Positions 24,679 through 35,333 are shown, counted from the stretch's first letter. The stretch is 64,000 nucleotides of DNA from Providencia sp. PROV188 (GCF_027595165.1 NZ_CP097291.1:2852001-2916000); one strand, 5' to 3'. Numbers and translations: made by a program. The notes: generated from the sequence alone by a model not told the origin.

Positions 24679-27417
24679 ATGAAAATAATTCTATCCTTAC
24701 AAGGTTTGAGCTGCATGCATTGCGTCGGCTCCGTGACAAAAGCACTGCAAGCACGCCCTGATGTTGAATCAGTCAACGTCACGATTGATTACGCGGTGAT
24801 TGAAAGCAGCGCTAGCGTCGAATCCCTCATTCAAACCATTGTCGATGCAGGCTATGAAGCCACTGAAGCAACTGCGCCAAATGTAGAGTTACAACTCTCT
24901 GGCTTAAACTGTATGAAATGCGCAGGGAAAACTCAGCAAGCATTAGAAGCTGTTGAAGGCGTTGCTGCCGCGGTAGTAGATACTCAACAGGCTAAAGTTT
25001 ATGGCACTGCCTCTACAACCGATTTAATCGCCGCGGTAGAAGGCGCAGGATTCCACGCAGAACTTGCCCAAGAAGGTGCTAGCTCCCCAAAAACTGAGCC
25101 GCTGAAAACATCAATTGAACAGCCGGAAACGGGTTCAGCGGCAGTTTGTGATATTCCGGCACAAGAGTCTGACCTTGGCGAACAGCCTGACATTGCCGTG
25201 ACCGATGACAGCATTCAATTATTACTCGATGGCATGACCTGCGCCAGCTGCGTCAGTAAAGTGCAAAAGGCACTTAATAGCGTACCTGGCGTGGAAAATG
25301 CACGAGTGAACTTAGCGGAACGCAGTGCGTTAGTCACTGGAACCGCGAAGCCCGATGACCTCGTCGAAGCGGTCGTAAAAGCAGGTTATGGCGCTGAAAT
25401 CATCCAAGATGAAGCTAAGCGTCGTGAACGCCAGCAAGAAGTGGCTCAAGCGAATATGCGCCGCTTCCGTTGGCAATCTGCGCTAGCCCTTGCTTTAGGT
25501 GTGCCCGTGATGATTTGGGGGATGATCGGCGACAACATGATGTTAAGCGCTGATAACCACAACATTTGGCTCACTATCGGGGTATTAACGCTGCTGGTGA
25601 TGATTTTTGCCGGTGGGCATTTTTATCGCAGTGCATGGCAAAGCTTAAAAAATGGCAGTGCCACCATGGATACCTTGGTTGCCTTAGGTACTGGGGCAGC
25701 TTGGCTCTATTCGATTGTCGTCAATATTTGGCCTGAGATGTTCCCAGAACAAGCTCGCCATCTTTATTACGAAGCCAGCGCCATGATCATCGGTCTGATC
25801 AACTTAGGTCATGCCCTTGAGCAGCGCGCACGCCAGCGTTCCTCCAAAGCCTTAGAGCGATTATTGGATTTAACGCCGCCAACGGCCCGCGTTGTCACCG
25901 AGCAAGGGGAAGTTGATATGCCCCTTGCTCAAGTGAAACAAGGCATGGTTTTACGCTTAACCACAGGGGATCGCGTCCCTGTCGATGGTGAAATCATTGA
26001 AGGCGAAGTGTGGCTGGATGAAGCGATGCTAACGGGTGAACCTATCCCGCAGCAAAAAAGCCGTGGCGATGCAGTACACGCAGGAACCGTTGTGCAAGAC
26101 GGTACCGTGTTATTCCGCGCCGCCGCAGTGGGTAGCCAAACCACGTTAGCGCGTATTATTTACTTAGTACGCCAAGCGCAAAGCAGTAAACCGCAAATCG
26201 GGCAATTGGCTGACCGAATTTCGGCGGTGTTTGTCCCGGTGGTAGTGGCTATTGCAGTGATTTCAGGGGCAATTTGGTATTTCGTGGGTCCCGCTCCACA
26301 AATTACCTACGCGCTGGTTATCACGACCACGGTACTGATTATTGCCTGTCCGTGTGCCTTAGGTCTTGCAACGCCGATGTCGATTATATCTGGTGTCGGT
26401 CGCGCCGCAGAGTTTGGGGTATTGGTGCGTGATGCCGATGCCTTACAGCAAGCGAGCGAGCTCGATACCATCGTCTTTGACAAAACCGGTACCTTAACTG
26501 AGGGTATGCCACAAGTTACTGATATTCACCTGTTCAACGGTTTTAATGAGTCACAAGCTCTGCAATTTGCGGCGTCCCTCGAGAGTGGTTCTAACCACCC
26601 GCTGGCTCGTGCAATTGTTAGCCGAGCAAAAGGGCTAGATATTGTTGTCAATCAGCAATTTAGAACTTTGGCTGGATTAGGTGTCACCGCGGTTGTTGAA
26701 GGTAAAACAGTTTTACTGGGCAATCAAAAACTGCTGGCTGAAAATCAGATTGATACCCGTGAAATCGATGAAACGCTCCACCAGCAAGCATCTCTTGGGG
26801 TCACACCAGTGCTATTGGCGGTTGATGGTCAGATTGCAGCATTGCTGTCTATTCGCGACCCATTACGTGAAGACAGTGTTAGCGCCCTCGCCCGTCTGCA
26901 TAAACAAGGCTTCCGCTTAGTAATGTTAACCGGGGATAACCCAGTCACAGCCAAAGCGATCGCCAAAGAGGCTGGCATTGACGAAGTGATTGCGGGAGTG
27001 ATGCCAGACGGAAAATCTGCGGCGATTGAAGCTTTGCAAGCCAAAGGTCATAAAGTAGCAATGGTGGGTGATGGTATCAACGATGCTCCTGCTCTCGCTC
27101 GTGCTGATGTCGGGATTGCCATGGGGGGCGGCAGTGATATTGCGATTGAAACTGCGTCAATTACCTTAATGCGCCAAAGCCTACACGGCGTTGCCGATGC
27201 AGTGTCTATCTCCAAAGGGACTCTGCGTAATATGAAACAGAACTTGTTTGGAGCCTTCGTGTATAACTCGCTAGGTATTCCGATTGCCGCTGGTATTTTA
27301 TACCCAATTACTGGCACGTTATTGAACCCTGTAGTGGCAGGAGCCGCCATGGCGCTCTCTTCCATTACCGTGGTCAGCAATGCCAACCGTTTATTACGTT
27401 TCAAACCTGAAAAATAG
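24679..27417 (+). CDS. copA: Cu(I)-exporting P1B-type ATPase CopA with three metal-binding domains
   Basis: A 912-residue inner-membrane pump. Three heavy-metal-associated domains have CxxC pairs at Cys12/15, Cys78/81 and Cys188/191; E. coli CopA (834 aa) has two. An acidic linker (~130-175) precedes the third. Then come the membrane helices with the copper site 'CPC' ('[13 protein letters not shown]'), the phosphorylation loop 'DKTGTLTEG', 'SNHPLA' and '[10 protein letters not shown]'. The start at 24679 ([10 protein letters not shown]) has GGAGA seven to eight bases upstream; an ATG at 24655 would add eight unconserved residues. It exports Cu(I) from the cytoplasm under CueR control. Confidence 0.96.
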   Translation: MKIILSLQGLSCMHCVGSVTKALQARPDVESVNVTIDYAVIESSASVESLIQTIVDAGYEATEATAPNVELQLSGLNCMKCAGKTQQALEAVEGVAAAVVDTQQAKVYGTASTTDLIAAVEGAGFHAELAQEGASSPKTEPLKTSIEQPETGSAAVCDIPAQESDLGEQPDIAVTDDSIQLLLDGMTCASCVSKVQKALNSVPGVENARVNLAERSALVTGTAKPDDLVEAVVKAGYGAEIIQDEAKRRERQQEVAQANMRRFRWQSALALALGVPVMIWGMIGDNMMLSADNHNIWLTIGVLTLLVMIFAGGHFYRSAWQSLKNGSATMDTLVALGTGAAWLYSIVVNIWPEMFPEQARHLYYEASAMIIGLINLGHALEQRARQRSSKALERLLDLTPPTARVVTEQGEVDMPLAQVKQGMVLRLTTGDRVPVDGEIIEGEVWLDEAMLTGEPIPQQKSRGDAVHAGTVVQDGTVLFRAAAVGSQTTLARIIYLVRQAQSSKPQIGQLADRISAVFVPVVVAIAVISGAIWYFVGPAPQITYALVITTTVLIIACPCALGLATPMSIISGVGRAAEFGVLVRDADALQQASELDTIVFDKTGTLTEGMPQVTDIHLFNGFNESQALQFAASLESGSNHPLARAIVSRAKGLDIVVNQQFRTLAGLGVTAVVEGKTVLLGNQKLLAENQIDTREIDETLHQQASLGVTPVLLAVDGQIAALLSIRDPLREDSVSALARLHKQGFRLVMLTGDNPVTAKAIAKEAGIDEVIAGVMPDGKSAAIEALQAKGHKVAMVGDGINDAPALARADVGIAMGGGSDIAIETASITLMRQSLHGVADAVSISKGTLRNMKQNLFGAFVYNSLGIPIAAGILYPITGTLLNPVVAGAAMALSSITVVSNANRLLRFKPEK

Positions 27418-27424
27418 CCTTATC

Positions 27425-27456
27425 AAGCCACCTTTACACCTTAAAGGTGGCTTTTC
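27425..27456 (+). terminator. Terminator of copA
   Basis: Perfect 11-bp stem AAGCCACCTTT (27425-27435) / AAAGGTGGCTT (27443-27453), followed by a T run. Confidence 0.88.
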
Positions 27457-27561
27457 CAACATTTTGACTCAACGCAATAAATCGCCCGAATACCTCAGTG
27501 CCTTCATCATTCCTGTTCTATAATTAAGTGATTCTAATTATTTTCACTGTTTGAGGGTTCC

Positions 27562-28134
27562 ATGTTAAATATTAATCGCGAAAAGCTCACCAACTTAGCC
27601 AATGGTGACGTGAAAAAGCAACGTAATATTTTGGCGGTTCTCGCCGTGTTATTACTGCTAGGTGGTATCGCCTGTTTAGCTAATCCAGTTGCCTCTGGTA
27701 TTGCCGTCAGTGCTATTGTGGGCGTGCTATTAATCTTAAGTGGCGTCGGTGCCATTGTGAGCATCCTGAGCACCACTATCTATACGGGCTGGTCTCGCCT
27801 CTTTGGGTTTGTCATCGGGATTATTTACTGCATCGTCGGTTATGCATTTATCAAAGAGCCTTTACAGGGCTTAATCGCCATGGCAATGGTGATTGCGGCG
27901 CTGTTTATTATTGGCGGGGTAATGCGCCTATATGCCGGTATCCAACAAATTAAATCTGCAGGTGGTTGGATGCAGATTATCATCGGGGTTCTGGACTTCT
28001 TTATTGCTTACTTATTAATTGGCAATGGTCCTATTACCTCGATTGCGCTGTTAACCGCATTAATCGGTATCGAATTAATTTTCAGTGCGTTTGGTTTATT
28101 CTCTCTATTAAGCCTATTAAAGCGCAAAGACTAA
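27562..28134 (+). CDS. HdeD-family (DUF308) membrane protein
   Basis: A 190-residue protein with about six hydrophobic helices arranged as three pairs, the DUF308/HdeD pattern (e.g. 'NILAVLAVLLLLGGIACLANP' and 'GVLLILSGVGAIVSIL'). E. coli HdeD is linked to acid resistance at high cell density, but family members differ, so acid stress is only a possibility here. It is a single gene with its own terminator. It is not present between copA and ybaP in E. coli. Confidence 0.85.
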   Translation: MLNINREKLTNLANGDVKKQRNILAVLAVLLLLGGIACLANPVASGIAVSAIVGVLLILSGVGAIVSILSTTIYTGWSRLFGFVIGIIYCIVGYAFIKEPLQGLIAMAMVIAALFIIGGVMRLYAGIQQIKSAGGWMQIIIGVLDFFIAYLLIGNGPITSIALLTALIGIELIFSAFGLFSLLSLLKRKD

Positions 28135-28161
28135 TTTGCATAATGACTCACACAATATAAT

Positions 28162-28194
28162 AAATAGCGCCTGATGATGAGGCGCTATTTTTTT
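28162..28194 (+). terminator. Terminator of the HdeD-family gene
   Basis: Perfect 11-bp stem AAATAGCGCCT (28162-28172) / AGGCGCTATTT (28180-28190) with a 7-nt loop and seven T residues. Confidence 0.9.
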
Positions 28195-28323
28195 ATCTGC
28201 AATTCGTCTGCTTAGTGATAGGCAATATTTTAGTCATAGACCGTATCGTGCGGTGTGATTCGCAAATTCCTACAAGATTGTTTACTCTGTTTATCTCAGT
28301 CGTTAAATCAGGATAAATATCAG

Positions 28324-29130
28324 ATGGGAAAACTACTCGAAAACTTAAAAAGTTGGCTGCACCGGGGAGTGGCTCCGAATTATCCTTATCCAGCTGTTGA
28401 TGTTCGCTTACCTAATAATATAAAGCTGCACATTGTCGGCAGTATTCATATGGGAACCGAAAATATGTTTCCCTTATCCGCAACCTTGCTCGATAAAATC
28501 AACCACGCAGATGGGCTGATTGTTGAGGCGGATATCACGCAAGCAAACTCACCTTTCCCTACGTCTACAGCCTTGATAGCACCGATTTCCCAGAGATTAA
28601 CGGACGCTGAGTTTGCCCTGTTTTTACAATACTGCCAAGAGATACGTCAATCCCCCACTCAGTTTGACCATCTTCCCTCTTGGCAAGTCGCCCTGACGAT
28701 GCAAGCCACACAAGCGCAGTTATTGGGTTTACGAGGTCACTATGGAATTGACTACCAACTGATCCATAACGCACTAGCCCAAAATAAGCCCATTATTGAG
28801 CTAGAAGGTGTAGACTCCCAAGTGCAATTACTGCTCGATTTACCCGATGATGGCTTGCCATTATTGCAAGATACCCTAATTCATTGGCGCGCCAATGCCC
28901 GCTCCTTGCAAACCATGATTAGCTGGTGGCTGGATTTTCAACCGGAAAATTGCGTTACATTACCGAATACCTTCAGCGAAGGGGTTTATAATGTGCTGAT
29001 GACTCAACGCAATCAGGAATGGGCGAGAAAACTGAAAACCTTGCCTGCGGGTAATTATGTGGTCGCCGTAGGCGCACTGCACTTGTTTGGTGAACAGAGC
29101 TTAATTGATTATTTACGAAACGATAATTGA
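28324..29130 (+). CDS. TraB/GumN-family protein (YbaP-like)
   Basis: A 268-residue protein with the TraB/GumN pattern: 'LHIVGSIHMGTENM' (the conserved G-S/T-x-H motif), 'GLIVEADI', 'KPIIELEG' and a terminal 'VAVGALHLFGEQSLIDYL'. Several members are putative metalloproteases, and E. coli YbaP next to ybaK is the likely counterpart. Unlike E. coli YbaP no clear signal peptide is seen from the chosen start. Start 28324 has AGGA eight bases upstream; a GTG at 28255 would extend it by 23 residues. It lies 35 bp before ybaK. Confidence 0.8.
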   Translation: MGKLLENLKSWLHRGVAPNYPYPAVDVRLPNNIKLHIVGSIHMGTENMFPLSATLLDKINHADGLIVEADITQANSPFPTSTALIAPISQRLTDAEFALFLQYCQEIRQSPTQFDHLPSWQVALTMQATQAQLLGLRGHYGIDYQLIHNALAQNKPIIELEGVDSQVQLLLDLPDDGLPLLQDTLIHWRANARSLQTMISWWLDFQPENCVTLPNTFSEGVYNVLMTQRNQEWARKLKTLPAGNYVVAVGALHLFGEQSLIDYLRNDN

Positions 29131-29165
29131 TCAAATCCAGTCATTGAAAAAGAAAAGGAATAATT

Positions 29166-29645
29166 ATGACTCCGGCAGTAAAATTACTGGAAAAACAAAA
29201 AATTAAATTCACGCTACACCCTTATGATCACGATCCCAATGAGAGTAATTTTGGTGATGAAGCCGTCCAAAAATTAGGCTTAGATGCCAAGCAAGTCTTC
29301 AAAACCTTATTAGTCGCGCTTAATGGCGATCAAAAAACCTTAGCGGTGGCTGTCACTCCAGTTTCTGGGCAGCTCGATCTCAAATCTGTTGCTAAGGTAT
29401 TTAAAGTCAAAAAAGTCGAAATGGCCGATCCGCAAATTGCCCAAAAAACCACGGGGTATTTGCTAGGAGGGATCAGCCCATTAGGTCAGAAAAAACGCCT
29501 TCCGACCGTGATTGACAGCCAAGCTCAAGAATTTACGACTATGTTTATTTCCGGTGGCAAGCGCGGTTTGGATTTAGAACTCGCCCCAAGCGATCTGGCA
29601 AGTGTACTAAATGCCAGCTTTGCGGATATTAAAAAAGAATCGTAA
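29166..29645 (+). CDS. ybaK: Cys-tRNA(Pro)/Cys-tRNA(Cys) deacylase YbaK
   Basis: A 159-residue trans-editing enzyme that hydrolyses Cys mis-charged on tRNA-Pro, the same length as E. coli YbaK. Visible blocks are '[22 protein letters not shown]', the catalytic-lysine region '[14 protein letters not shown]' and '[21 protein letters not shown]'. It probably forms one unit with the TraB/GumN gene upstream. Confidence 0.96.
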   Translation: MTPAVKLLEKQKIKFTLHPYDHDPNESNFGDEAVQKLGLDAKQVFKTLLVALNGDQKTLAVAVTPVSGQLDLKSVAKVFKVKKVEMADPQIAQKTTGYLLGGISPLGQKKRLPTVIDSQAQEFTTMFISGGKRGLDLELAPSDLASVLNASFADIKKES

Positions 29646-29650
29646 AAAAC

Positions 29651-29676
29651 AAAAAGCCCCAATTAAGGGGCTTTTT
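29651..29676. terminator. Bidirectional terminator between ybaK and ushA
   Basis: Stem AAAAAGCCCC (29651-29660) / GGGGCTTTTT (29667-29676) with loop AATTAA. T runs on both strands serve the two convergent genes. Confidence 0.92.
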
Positions 29677-29691
29677 CACACTCATTACCGA

Positions 29692-31362
29692 TTATTTATT
29701 TTTATAAACAATCTCGCCTTTTGGCTCGTAATCAGCGGCTTTTAATGGAGAATGTTTCTCAATATAGCCTTTGAGCACTTCCGCATCCACAAAACCGGTG
29801 TTGACGTAGTTTGGATGATTATCGATAGCTGGATAACCATCACCGCCAATCGCGTTAAAGTTTAATGTCGCCATACGGTAAGTTTTGTTCTTATCGACGG
29901 GTTTGCCATCAATCTTCACATCGCTGATTGTGCCGTCGGCATTCAGAGTCAGGCTCACATTATAGAACTGACCGTAAGCACCTGAGTCAGGTTTCATGTT
30001 AGCGACCGCTTGCAGATACGGCAGAACCTCTTCGCCTTTAAAGTCCACATAGACTAATTCGTTAGCAAATGGCTGAACTTTCAGGACATCTTTATAGGTA
30101 ATATCGCCGCTTTCAATGGAATCACGCACGCCGCCGCCGCTCATGATGGCAAAATCAGCCCCTGCACGCTCTTTTTGAGCCGCCAGTAGTAAATGCCCCA
30201 TATTGGTTTGCTCAAAGCGCACTTTATTACGGTCACCCACCAGCTTGCCTTCCACTGAACCGACTTTCACGCCTAATTGCTGGTCGCCTTTATCTTGATA
30301 AGGGGTTAGCAATTTTGTCATTTCAGGGTTATGCGCAATTTCCTGTGTGTAGTAGACGTAATCCGATGAACCGTCGTCTTTCTTCACTTTTTTCTTCAGG
30401 TTAATTGGGATCAGCTGATAGTGTTTTAAGGTGAATTTACCGTTTTTGAATTCAAAGTCGGCACGACCTACATATTTACCCCACTCATGGGCTTGAACAA
30501 TCCAGGTGCCATTTTGGTTGTCTGGCGCACATGGGGTTCCTGGCACATAGTCTTCTTGTTTGTAGTTTTTGTTCTCTTGAGACATACAAACAGGGTCTTG
30601 TGAGTGACCACCCACTATCATATCTAAATAGCCCGCAGGTAAGCTGCGCGCCATTTCCACATCCCCCGGTGCGTTAGAACCGTGGTTGCCATCATCGTAG
30701 TGTCCCATATGGGTTGCCGCGATAATAATGTCTGGTTTCTCAGTCGCACGTAGCTCTTCCACCACTTTTTTGGCTTCAGCAGCAGGGACGCGGAATTCAA
30801 CATCAGGGAAGTTCGCAGGGTTACCGATTTTCGCGGTATCGTCAGTTGTTAAGCCTAAAACAGCAATTTTTACACCTTGCTTATCAAAGACTTGATAAGG
30901 TTTAAAGAGACGTTTACCTGTGCTGGTTTGATAAATGTTGGCAGATAAGAATGGGAACGTTGCCCACTTTTCTTGCTGCTTGAGGACTTCTAGCGGGTTA
31001 TCAAATTCGTGGTTACCGAGCGCCATCGCATCGTAGCCCACCAAATTCATCCCTTTAAAATCAGGCTCAGCATCTTGCAAATCAGACTCTGGTACACCAG
31101 TATTAATATCCCCACCAGAGAGTAATAAAACACTGCCGCCTTGCTTCGCCACTTCGTCACGAATTTCATCAACCACGGTTTTTTGTGCCGCTAATCCATA
31201 CTCACCTTTTTCATTGTGCCAAAAATGACCATGATGATCGTTAGTATGCAAAATAGTGATGTTGTAGGTTTTATCTTTTTCCCACGCATTTGCCATCGCT
31301 GCGGGTAACAGCGCTAACGAGACAGTTAATGCGCATGCGGATGCCTTAAATGTCAGTTTCAT
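29692..31362 (-). CDS. ushA: UDP-sugar hydrolase / 5'-nucleotidase UshA
   Basis: A 556-residue periplasmic enzyme (E. coli 550) with a signal peptide ending near 'AMANAWE'. N-terminal metallophosphoesterase motifs are 'LHTNDHHGHFW', 'GGDINTG', 'GNHEFD', 'ATHMGHYDDGNHG' and 'GGHSQDP'. The C-terminal substrate domain contains 'NMGHLLLAAQ' and 'IMSGGGVRDS'. It degrades UDP-sugars and nucleotides for uptake. Divergent from fsr, as in E. coli. Confidence 0.97.
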   Translation of the reverse strand: MKLTFKASACALTVSLALLPAAMANAWEKDKTYNITILHTNDHHGHFWHNEKGEYGLAAQKTVVDEIRDEVAKQGGSVLLLSGGDINTGVPESDLQDAEPDFKGMNLVGYDAMALGNHEFDNPLEVLKQQEKWATFPFLSANIYQTSTGKRLFKPYQVFDKQGVKIAVLGLTTDDTAKIGNPANFPDVEFRVPAAEAKKVVEELRATEKPDIIIAATHMGHYDDGNHGSNAPGDVEMARSLPAGYLDMIVGGHSQDPVCMSQENKNYKQEDYVPGTPCAPDNQNGTWIVQAHEWGKYVGRADFEFKNGKFTLKHYQLIPINLKKKVKKDDGSSDYVYYTQEIAHNPEMTKLLTPYQDKGDQQLGVKVGSVEGKLVGDRNKVRFEQTNMGHLLLAAQKERAGADFAIMSGGGVRDSIESGDITYKDVLKVQPFANELVYVDFKGEEVLPYLQAVANMKPDSGAYGQFYNVSLTLNADGTISDVKIDGKPVDKNKTYRMATLNFNAIGGDGYPAIDNHPNYVNTGFVDAEVLKGYIEKHSPLKAADYEPKGEIVYKNK

Positions 31363-31645
31363 ACATTCTCCCTGCTGGTATAGAAATCTCTACCGATTAC
31401 GTAGTTTTTTATGCGTAATAAGCTTATGAGTTAATAAGCCATGTGTTAATAGACTCAGTCTTATAGCATAAAAATGACGGCAAGATCTGAGCGGCTATGC
31501 ACAAACAGAACGCTGTTACAAAGAAATGAGATCTGGATCGACTAATATTTTCCATCAATTTACCCATGCCACTCATATTGCCATTTAAATAATTTCTATA
31601 TTAGTTATATTGGTTACAATTACGCAACAAACTAAAGTGATGATC

Positions 31646-32860
31646 ATGAGTGAGCAAACAGCAGCGAATGGCGGCGCCAAACCCGCCAATAAAACGGGAA
31701 AAACCGTTTTCAGTATCCTGACGGCAATCAGTGTCTCTCATTTACTCAATGACATGATTCAGTCGCTAATATTAGCGATTTATCCCTTATTACAATCTGA
31801 TTTTTCCCTTAGCTTCGCTCAAATTGGGATGATCACCCTCACTTACCAAGTCACGGCATCACTTTTACAGCCGATTATTGGTTATTACACGGATAAACAC
31901 CCTCAACCCTATTCCTTACCGATAGGCATGAGCTTTACCTTGTCGGGTCTATTGCTATTAGCCATGGCAGAAACCTTCCCAACCATCTTAATCGCTGCCG
32001 CGTTAGTGGGGACTGGCTCTTCTGTCTTCCATCCTGAATCATCAAGAGTCGCACGGATGGCATCTGGTGGACGCCATGGTTTAGCCCAATCCTTTTTCCA
32101 AGTGGGCGGCAACCTCGGAGCATCATTAGGTCCTCTACTTGCCGCACTGATCATTGAACCTTATGGTAAAGGCAACATCGGTTGGTTCTCGTTCGCGGCA
32201 CTACTCGCCATTATTATTCTTTTGCAAGTTAGCAGTTGGTATAAACAGCAGCATCGCGCTGCAAAGAAAAAGCCCGTCATTCACGGAGAAGTTAAAGTGC
32301 TGCCTCGCAAAGTCGTGGTTGGCTCACTCAGCGTTTTGTTAGTTTTAATTTTCTCAAAATATTTCTATTTAGCGAGCATTAGCAGTTACTACACTTTCTA
32401 TTTAATCGATAAGTTTGGTGTTTCGGTACAAAACGCCCAAATTCACTTGTTTGTATTTTTATTCGCCGTTGCGGCGGGAACCATGATTGGTGGTCCTATT
32501 GGCGATAAAATTGGGCGTAAGTATGTTATCTGGTTTTCTATCCTTGGCGTTGCCCCATTTACGTTGATTTTACCTCACGCGTCACTCTTCTGGACGGGTG
32601 TCCTGACGGTGATTATCGGGATGATTTTAGCCTCAGCATTCTCGGCTATTTTGGTATACGCACAAGAATTGATCCCAGGTAAAACAGGGATGGTTTCAGG
32701 GCTATTCTTTGGTTTAGCCTTTGGTATGGGGGGCGTTGGTGCTGCTGTCTTGGGTCATATTGCAGACCAAACCAGCATTGAGCAAGTTTATCAATATTGT
32801 GCCTTTCTACCATTATTGGGTATTTTTACTGTATTGTTACCAAATATAAACAACAAATAG
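31646..32860 (+). CDS. fsr: Fosmidomycin-resistance-type MFS efflux protein Fsr
   Basis: A 404-residue 12-helix transporter aligning along its length with E. coli Fsr (406), including 'HLLNDMIQSLILAIYPLLQS', 'TGSSVFHPESSRVARMASGG', 'ISSYYTFYLI' and 'GGPIGDKIGRKYVIW'. It exports fosmidomycin when overexpressed; its native substrate is unknown. The start at 31646 (MSEQTA) matches the family; ATGs at 31640 and 31610 are alternatives. A hairpin without a T run lies 18 bp after the stop (32878-32907). Confidence 0.95.
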   Translation: MSEQTAANGGAKPANKTGKTVFSILTAISVSHLLNDMIQSLILAIYPLLQSDFSLSFAQIGMITLTYQVTASLLQPIIGYYTDKHPQPYSLPIGMSFTLSGLLLLAMAETFPTILIAAALVGTGSSVFHPESSRVARMASGGRHGLAQSFFQVGGNLGASLGPLLAALIIEPYGKGNIGWFSFAALLAIIILLQVSSWYKQQHRAAKKKPVIHGEVKVLPRKVVVGSLSVLLVLIFSKYFYLASISSYYTFYLIDKFGVSVQNAQIHLFVFLFAVAAGTMIGGPIGDKIGRKYVIWFSILGVAPFTLILPHASLFWTGVLTVIIGMILASAFSAILVYAQELIPGKTGMVSGLFFGLAFGMGGVGAAVLGHIADQTSIEQVYQYCAFLPLLGIFTVLLPNINNK

Positions 32861-33156
32861 GCTTATTACCTTATTTTATCCATACTTATGTTTTTATAAG
32901 TATGGATAACCCTTCCTTTATTTCACAAAAGACTTCCATAAAAACGACTAAAATAAAAAGCTTGTAACGATTTAGCCCTATCAGCTCGATTTTTTTTTAG
33001 AAACTAGGCAATTTTTTAAAGAAATTTGTTTTCAAAACCGCTAAAATAGATAAACACGCAATTTGTATTTCAAAATGGTGATTAACGTCATCAACATTTT
33101 GAAAGCCAAAGGCATGTACCCACCTTTTTATTCATAAACAAACCAGAGGAGACTTA
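32861..33156. other. fsr-ybaL intergenic region (296 bp)
   Basis: No gene seen. It contains an 11-bp inverted repeat ATCCATACTTA (32878-32888) / TAAGTATGGAT (32897-32907), without a T run, that probably ends fsr. Long A/T tracts follow (for example around 32989-33030) and an AGGAG ribosome site at ~33145 precedes ybaL. No recognised operator. Confidence 0.5.
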
Positions 33157-34905
33157 ATGGAGCATTCAACGCCCTTAATTACAACCATTGTTGGTGGTCT
33201 CGCCCTTGCATATATATTAGGCATGCTCGCGCAGCGCTTAAAAATTTCGCCACTTGTCGGTTATCTTGCCGCGGGTGTATTAGCGGGTCCTTTTACCCCC
33301 GGTTTTGTTGCAGACACCACCCTAGCCCCTGAACTCGCTGAAATCGGGGTTATTCTTTTGATGTTTGGTGTTGGTCTACATTTCTCATTGAAAGATTTAT
33401 TAGCCGTAAAAGCAATTGCCATCCCCGGCGCCATCGCTCAAATAGCCGTCGCGACTTTATTAGGTCTTGGCTTATCGATGTTATTCGGTTGGGGCGTATT
33501 TACGGGAATTGTCTTTGGTCTCTGTCTGTCAACAGCAAGTACCGTTGTATTACTACGTGCACTTGAAGAGCGGCAACTCATTGAAAGTCAACGCGGGCAA
33601 ATCGCTATTGGCTGGTTAATTGTTGAAGATTTAGCCATGGTTCTCGCCTTAGTACTGTTACCTGCTGCCGCAGGGATCATGGATAGTAATGAAGCCAGTT
33701 TTGGCGAATTAGCCATGAGCCTTGGATGGACAATAGGTAAAGTCGTTGCCTTTATCGTCATTATGATTGTCATCGGGCGAAAAGTTATCCCATGGATTTT
33801 ATCTCGCACAGCATCAACAGGTTCTCGTGAACTGTTTACGCTTGCGGTTTTAGCGCTTGCATTAGGTATCGCCTATGCTGCTGTCGCGATTTTTGACGCT
33901 TCCTTCGCATTAGGCGCATTCTTCGCAGGCATGGTGCTGAATGAATCAGAGCTGAGCCATCGTGCGGCTCAGGACACTTTACCGCTACGCGATGCGTTTG
34001 CAGTACTGTTCTTCGTGTCTGTCGGGATGTTATTCGACCCAGTGGTTCTCATTGAGCAACCGTTAGGGATCATCGCTGTTCTCGGTATCATTATTATTGG
34101 TAAATCTGCCGCCGCGCTGGTGCTCGTACGCATGTTTGGGCACTCACGCCGTACAGCATTAACCATTTCTGTCAGCTTGGCTCAAATTGGTGAGTTTGCC
34201 TTTATTTTGGCGGGAATGGGTCTGGCACTCGGGGTAATGGATAAAGACGCTCAAAACTTGGTATTAGCCGGTGCGATTGTCTCTATCATGCTAAACCCAG
34301 TGTTATTCAGCCTGTTGGATAAATATCTGGAAAAAACCGAGACCATCGAAGAGCAGCTTTTGGAAGAAACACTGGAAGAAGAGACTCAGATCCCAGTGGA
34401 TATTTGTGGTCATGCAGTGATAGTTGGTTACGGTCGCGTTGGTGGTATGCTGGCTGATAAACTGCGTCGTCGTGAAATCCCACTGGTTGTGGTTGAAGAT
34501 ACCCGTGCACGCTTTGAAGAGCTGGCTGAAAATGGTTTCAGTGCCATCTTAGGTAATGGTGCCAGTAAAGATATCCTAAGCCTTGCCCGTATTGAATGTG
34601 CAAAATCCCTGTTACTAACCATTCCAAACGGTTATGAAGCAGGTGAAATTGTGGCTACCGCCAAAGAGCTGAATCCGAATATCACCGTGGTCGTACGCGC
34701 CCACTATGATGATGAAGTCAGCTTTATTAGAGAACGCGGTGCAGACCACATTATTATTGGTGAACATGAGATTGCAAAATCTATCACCACGTTAATGTGC
34801 AATGATGTGGCTGAATTTGGTTGTGCTATCCCAGATGATAAGGATAAAGATAATCACAACCCAGATGGCAAAAATTTGGATGAGTATCTAAAACCGAGCC
34901 ACTAA
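33157..34905 (+). CDS. ybaL: Kef-type cation/proton antiporter YbaL
   Basis: A 582-residue protein (E. coli YbaL 558). About 12 membrane helices of the CPA2 exchanger fold occupy ~1-385, with 'LVGYLAAGVLAGP' and 'FDASFALGAFFAGMVL'. A cytoplasmic RCK-N/TrkA-N domain follows from ~412 ('CGHAVIVGYGRVGGMLADKL', a Rossmann GxGxxG). It is presumed to exchange K+ or Na+ for protons under nucleotide control; substrate not established. The acidic C-terminal tail is longer than in E. coli. Confidence 0.94.
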   Translation: MEHSTPLITTIVGGLALAYILGMLAQRLKISPLVGYLAAGVLAGPFTPGFVADTTLAPELAEIGVILLMFGVGLHFSLKDLLAVKAIAIPGAIAQIAVATLLGLGLSMLFGWGVFTGIVFGLCLSTASTVVLLRALEERQLIESQRGQIAIGWLIVEDLAMVLALVLLPAAAGIMDSNEASFGELAMSLGWTIGKVVAFIVIMIVIGRKVIPWILSRTASTGSRELFTLAVLALALGIAYAAVAIFDASFALGAFFAGMVLNESELSHRAAQDTLPLRDAFAVLFFVSVGMLFDPVVLIEQPLGIIAVLGIIIIGKSAAALVLVRMFGHSRRTALTISVSLAQIGEFAFILAGMGLALGVMDKDAQNLVLAGAIVSIMLNPVLFSLLDKYLEKTETIEEQLLEETLEEETQIPVDICGHAVIVGYGRVGGMLADKLRRREIPLVVVEDTRARFEELAENGFSAILGNGASKDILSLARIECAKSLLLTIPNGYEAGEIVATAKELNPNITVVVRAHYDDEVSFIRERGADHIIIGEHEIAKSITTLMCNDVAEFGCAIPDDKDKDNHNPDGKNLDEYLKPSH

Positions 34906-34941
34906 GTTCAGTGTCAATTAAGTTCATTTTTAATTGAAAAC

Positions 34942-34978
34942 AAAAAAGCCGTAACTGATTAACGTTACGGCTTTTTTT
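34942..34978. terminator. Bidirectional terminator between ybaL and the DUF1937 gene
   Basis: Stem AAAAAAGCCGTAAC (34942-34955) / GTTACGGCTTTTTT (34964-34977), perfect over 14 bp, serving two convergent genes. Confidence 0.92.
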
Positions 34979-34979
34979 A

Positions 34980-35333
34980 TTATGAATTCAGCATTTGTTC
35001 AGCAAATTCACTGTCAGTCCACACAGGTAAACCTTTATCTTTGAAGAATTGAATTTCTGCGGCAACACCACCACTTTTTTCCCATCCCGCCAGCGTCAGA
35101 ACAATCAAACCATCGCAACGCTTTAAAAATTCCATATCAATCGCTGACCATGCCACTTTTTGCCCTTGCGAAGCTAAGTACTGATTGATCGGGTGAGTCA
35201 TGGTAATTTGGCTATAGGTTGCAATTCCTTTAAGCGCTAATTCCGCTGCATATTGGGTACAAGCTTGAAAACGCATTTCCACAACATTGCTATCAGGATC
35301 AGAATATGGGCACGCAATAAAATAAAGTTTCAT
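34980..35333 (-). CDS. DUF1937-family protein
   Basis: A 117-residue protein beginning 'KLYFIACPYSDPD', with 'TYSQITMTHPINQYL', 'MEFLKRCDGLIVLTLAGWEKSGG' and 'AAEIQFFKDKGLPV'. This is the DUF1937 fold, related to nucleoside 2-deoxyribosyltransferases: a Rossmann-like fold with a conserved 'CDGL-V...GW..S.G...E' signature. Enzymatic activity is unproven. It is a single gene, convergent with ybaL. Confidence 0.8.
   Translation of the reverse strand: MKLYFIACPYSDPDSNVVEMRFQACTQYAAELALKGIATYSQITMTHPINQYLASQGQKVAWSAIDMEFLKRCDGLIVLTLAGWEKSGGVAAEIQFFKDKGLPVWTDSEFAEQMLNS

Noticed and set aside
28255..28323. Upstream extension of the TraB/GumN gene from a GTG at 28255
   Set aside because: The added residues show no conserved pattern and ATG 28324 has a good AGGA site eight bases upstream.
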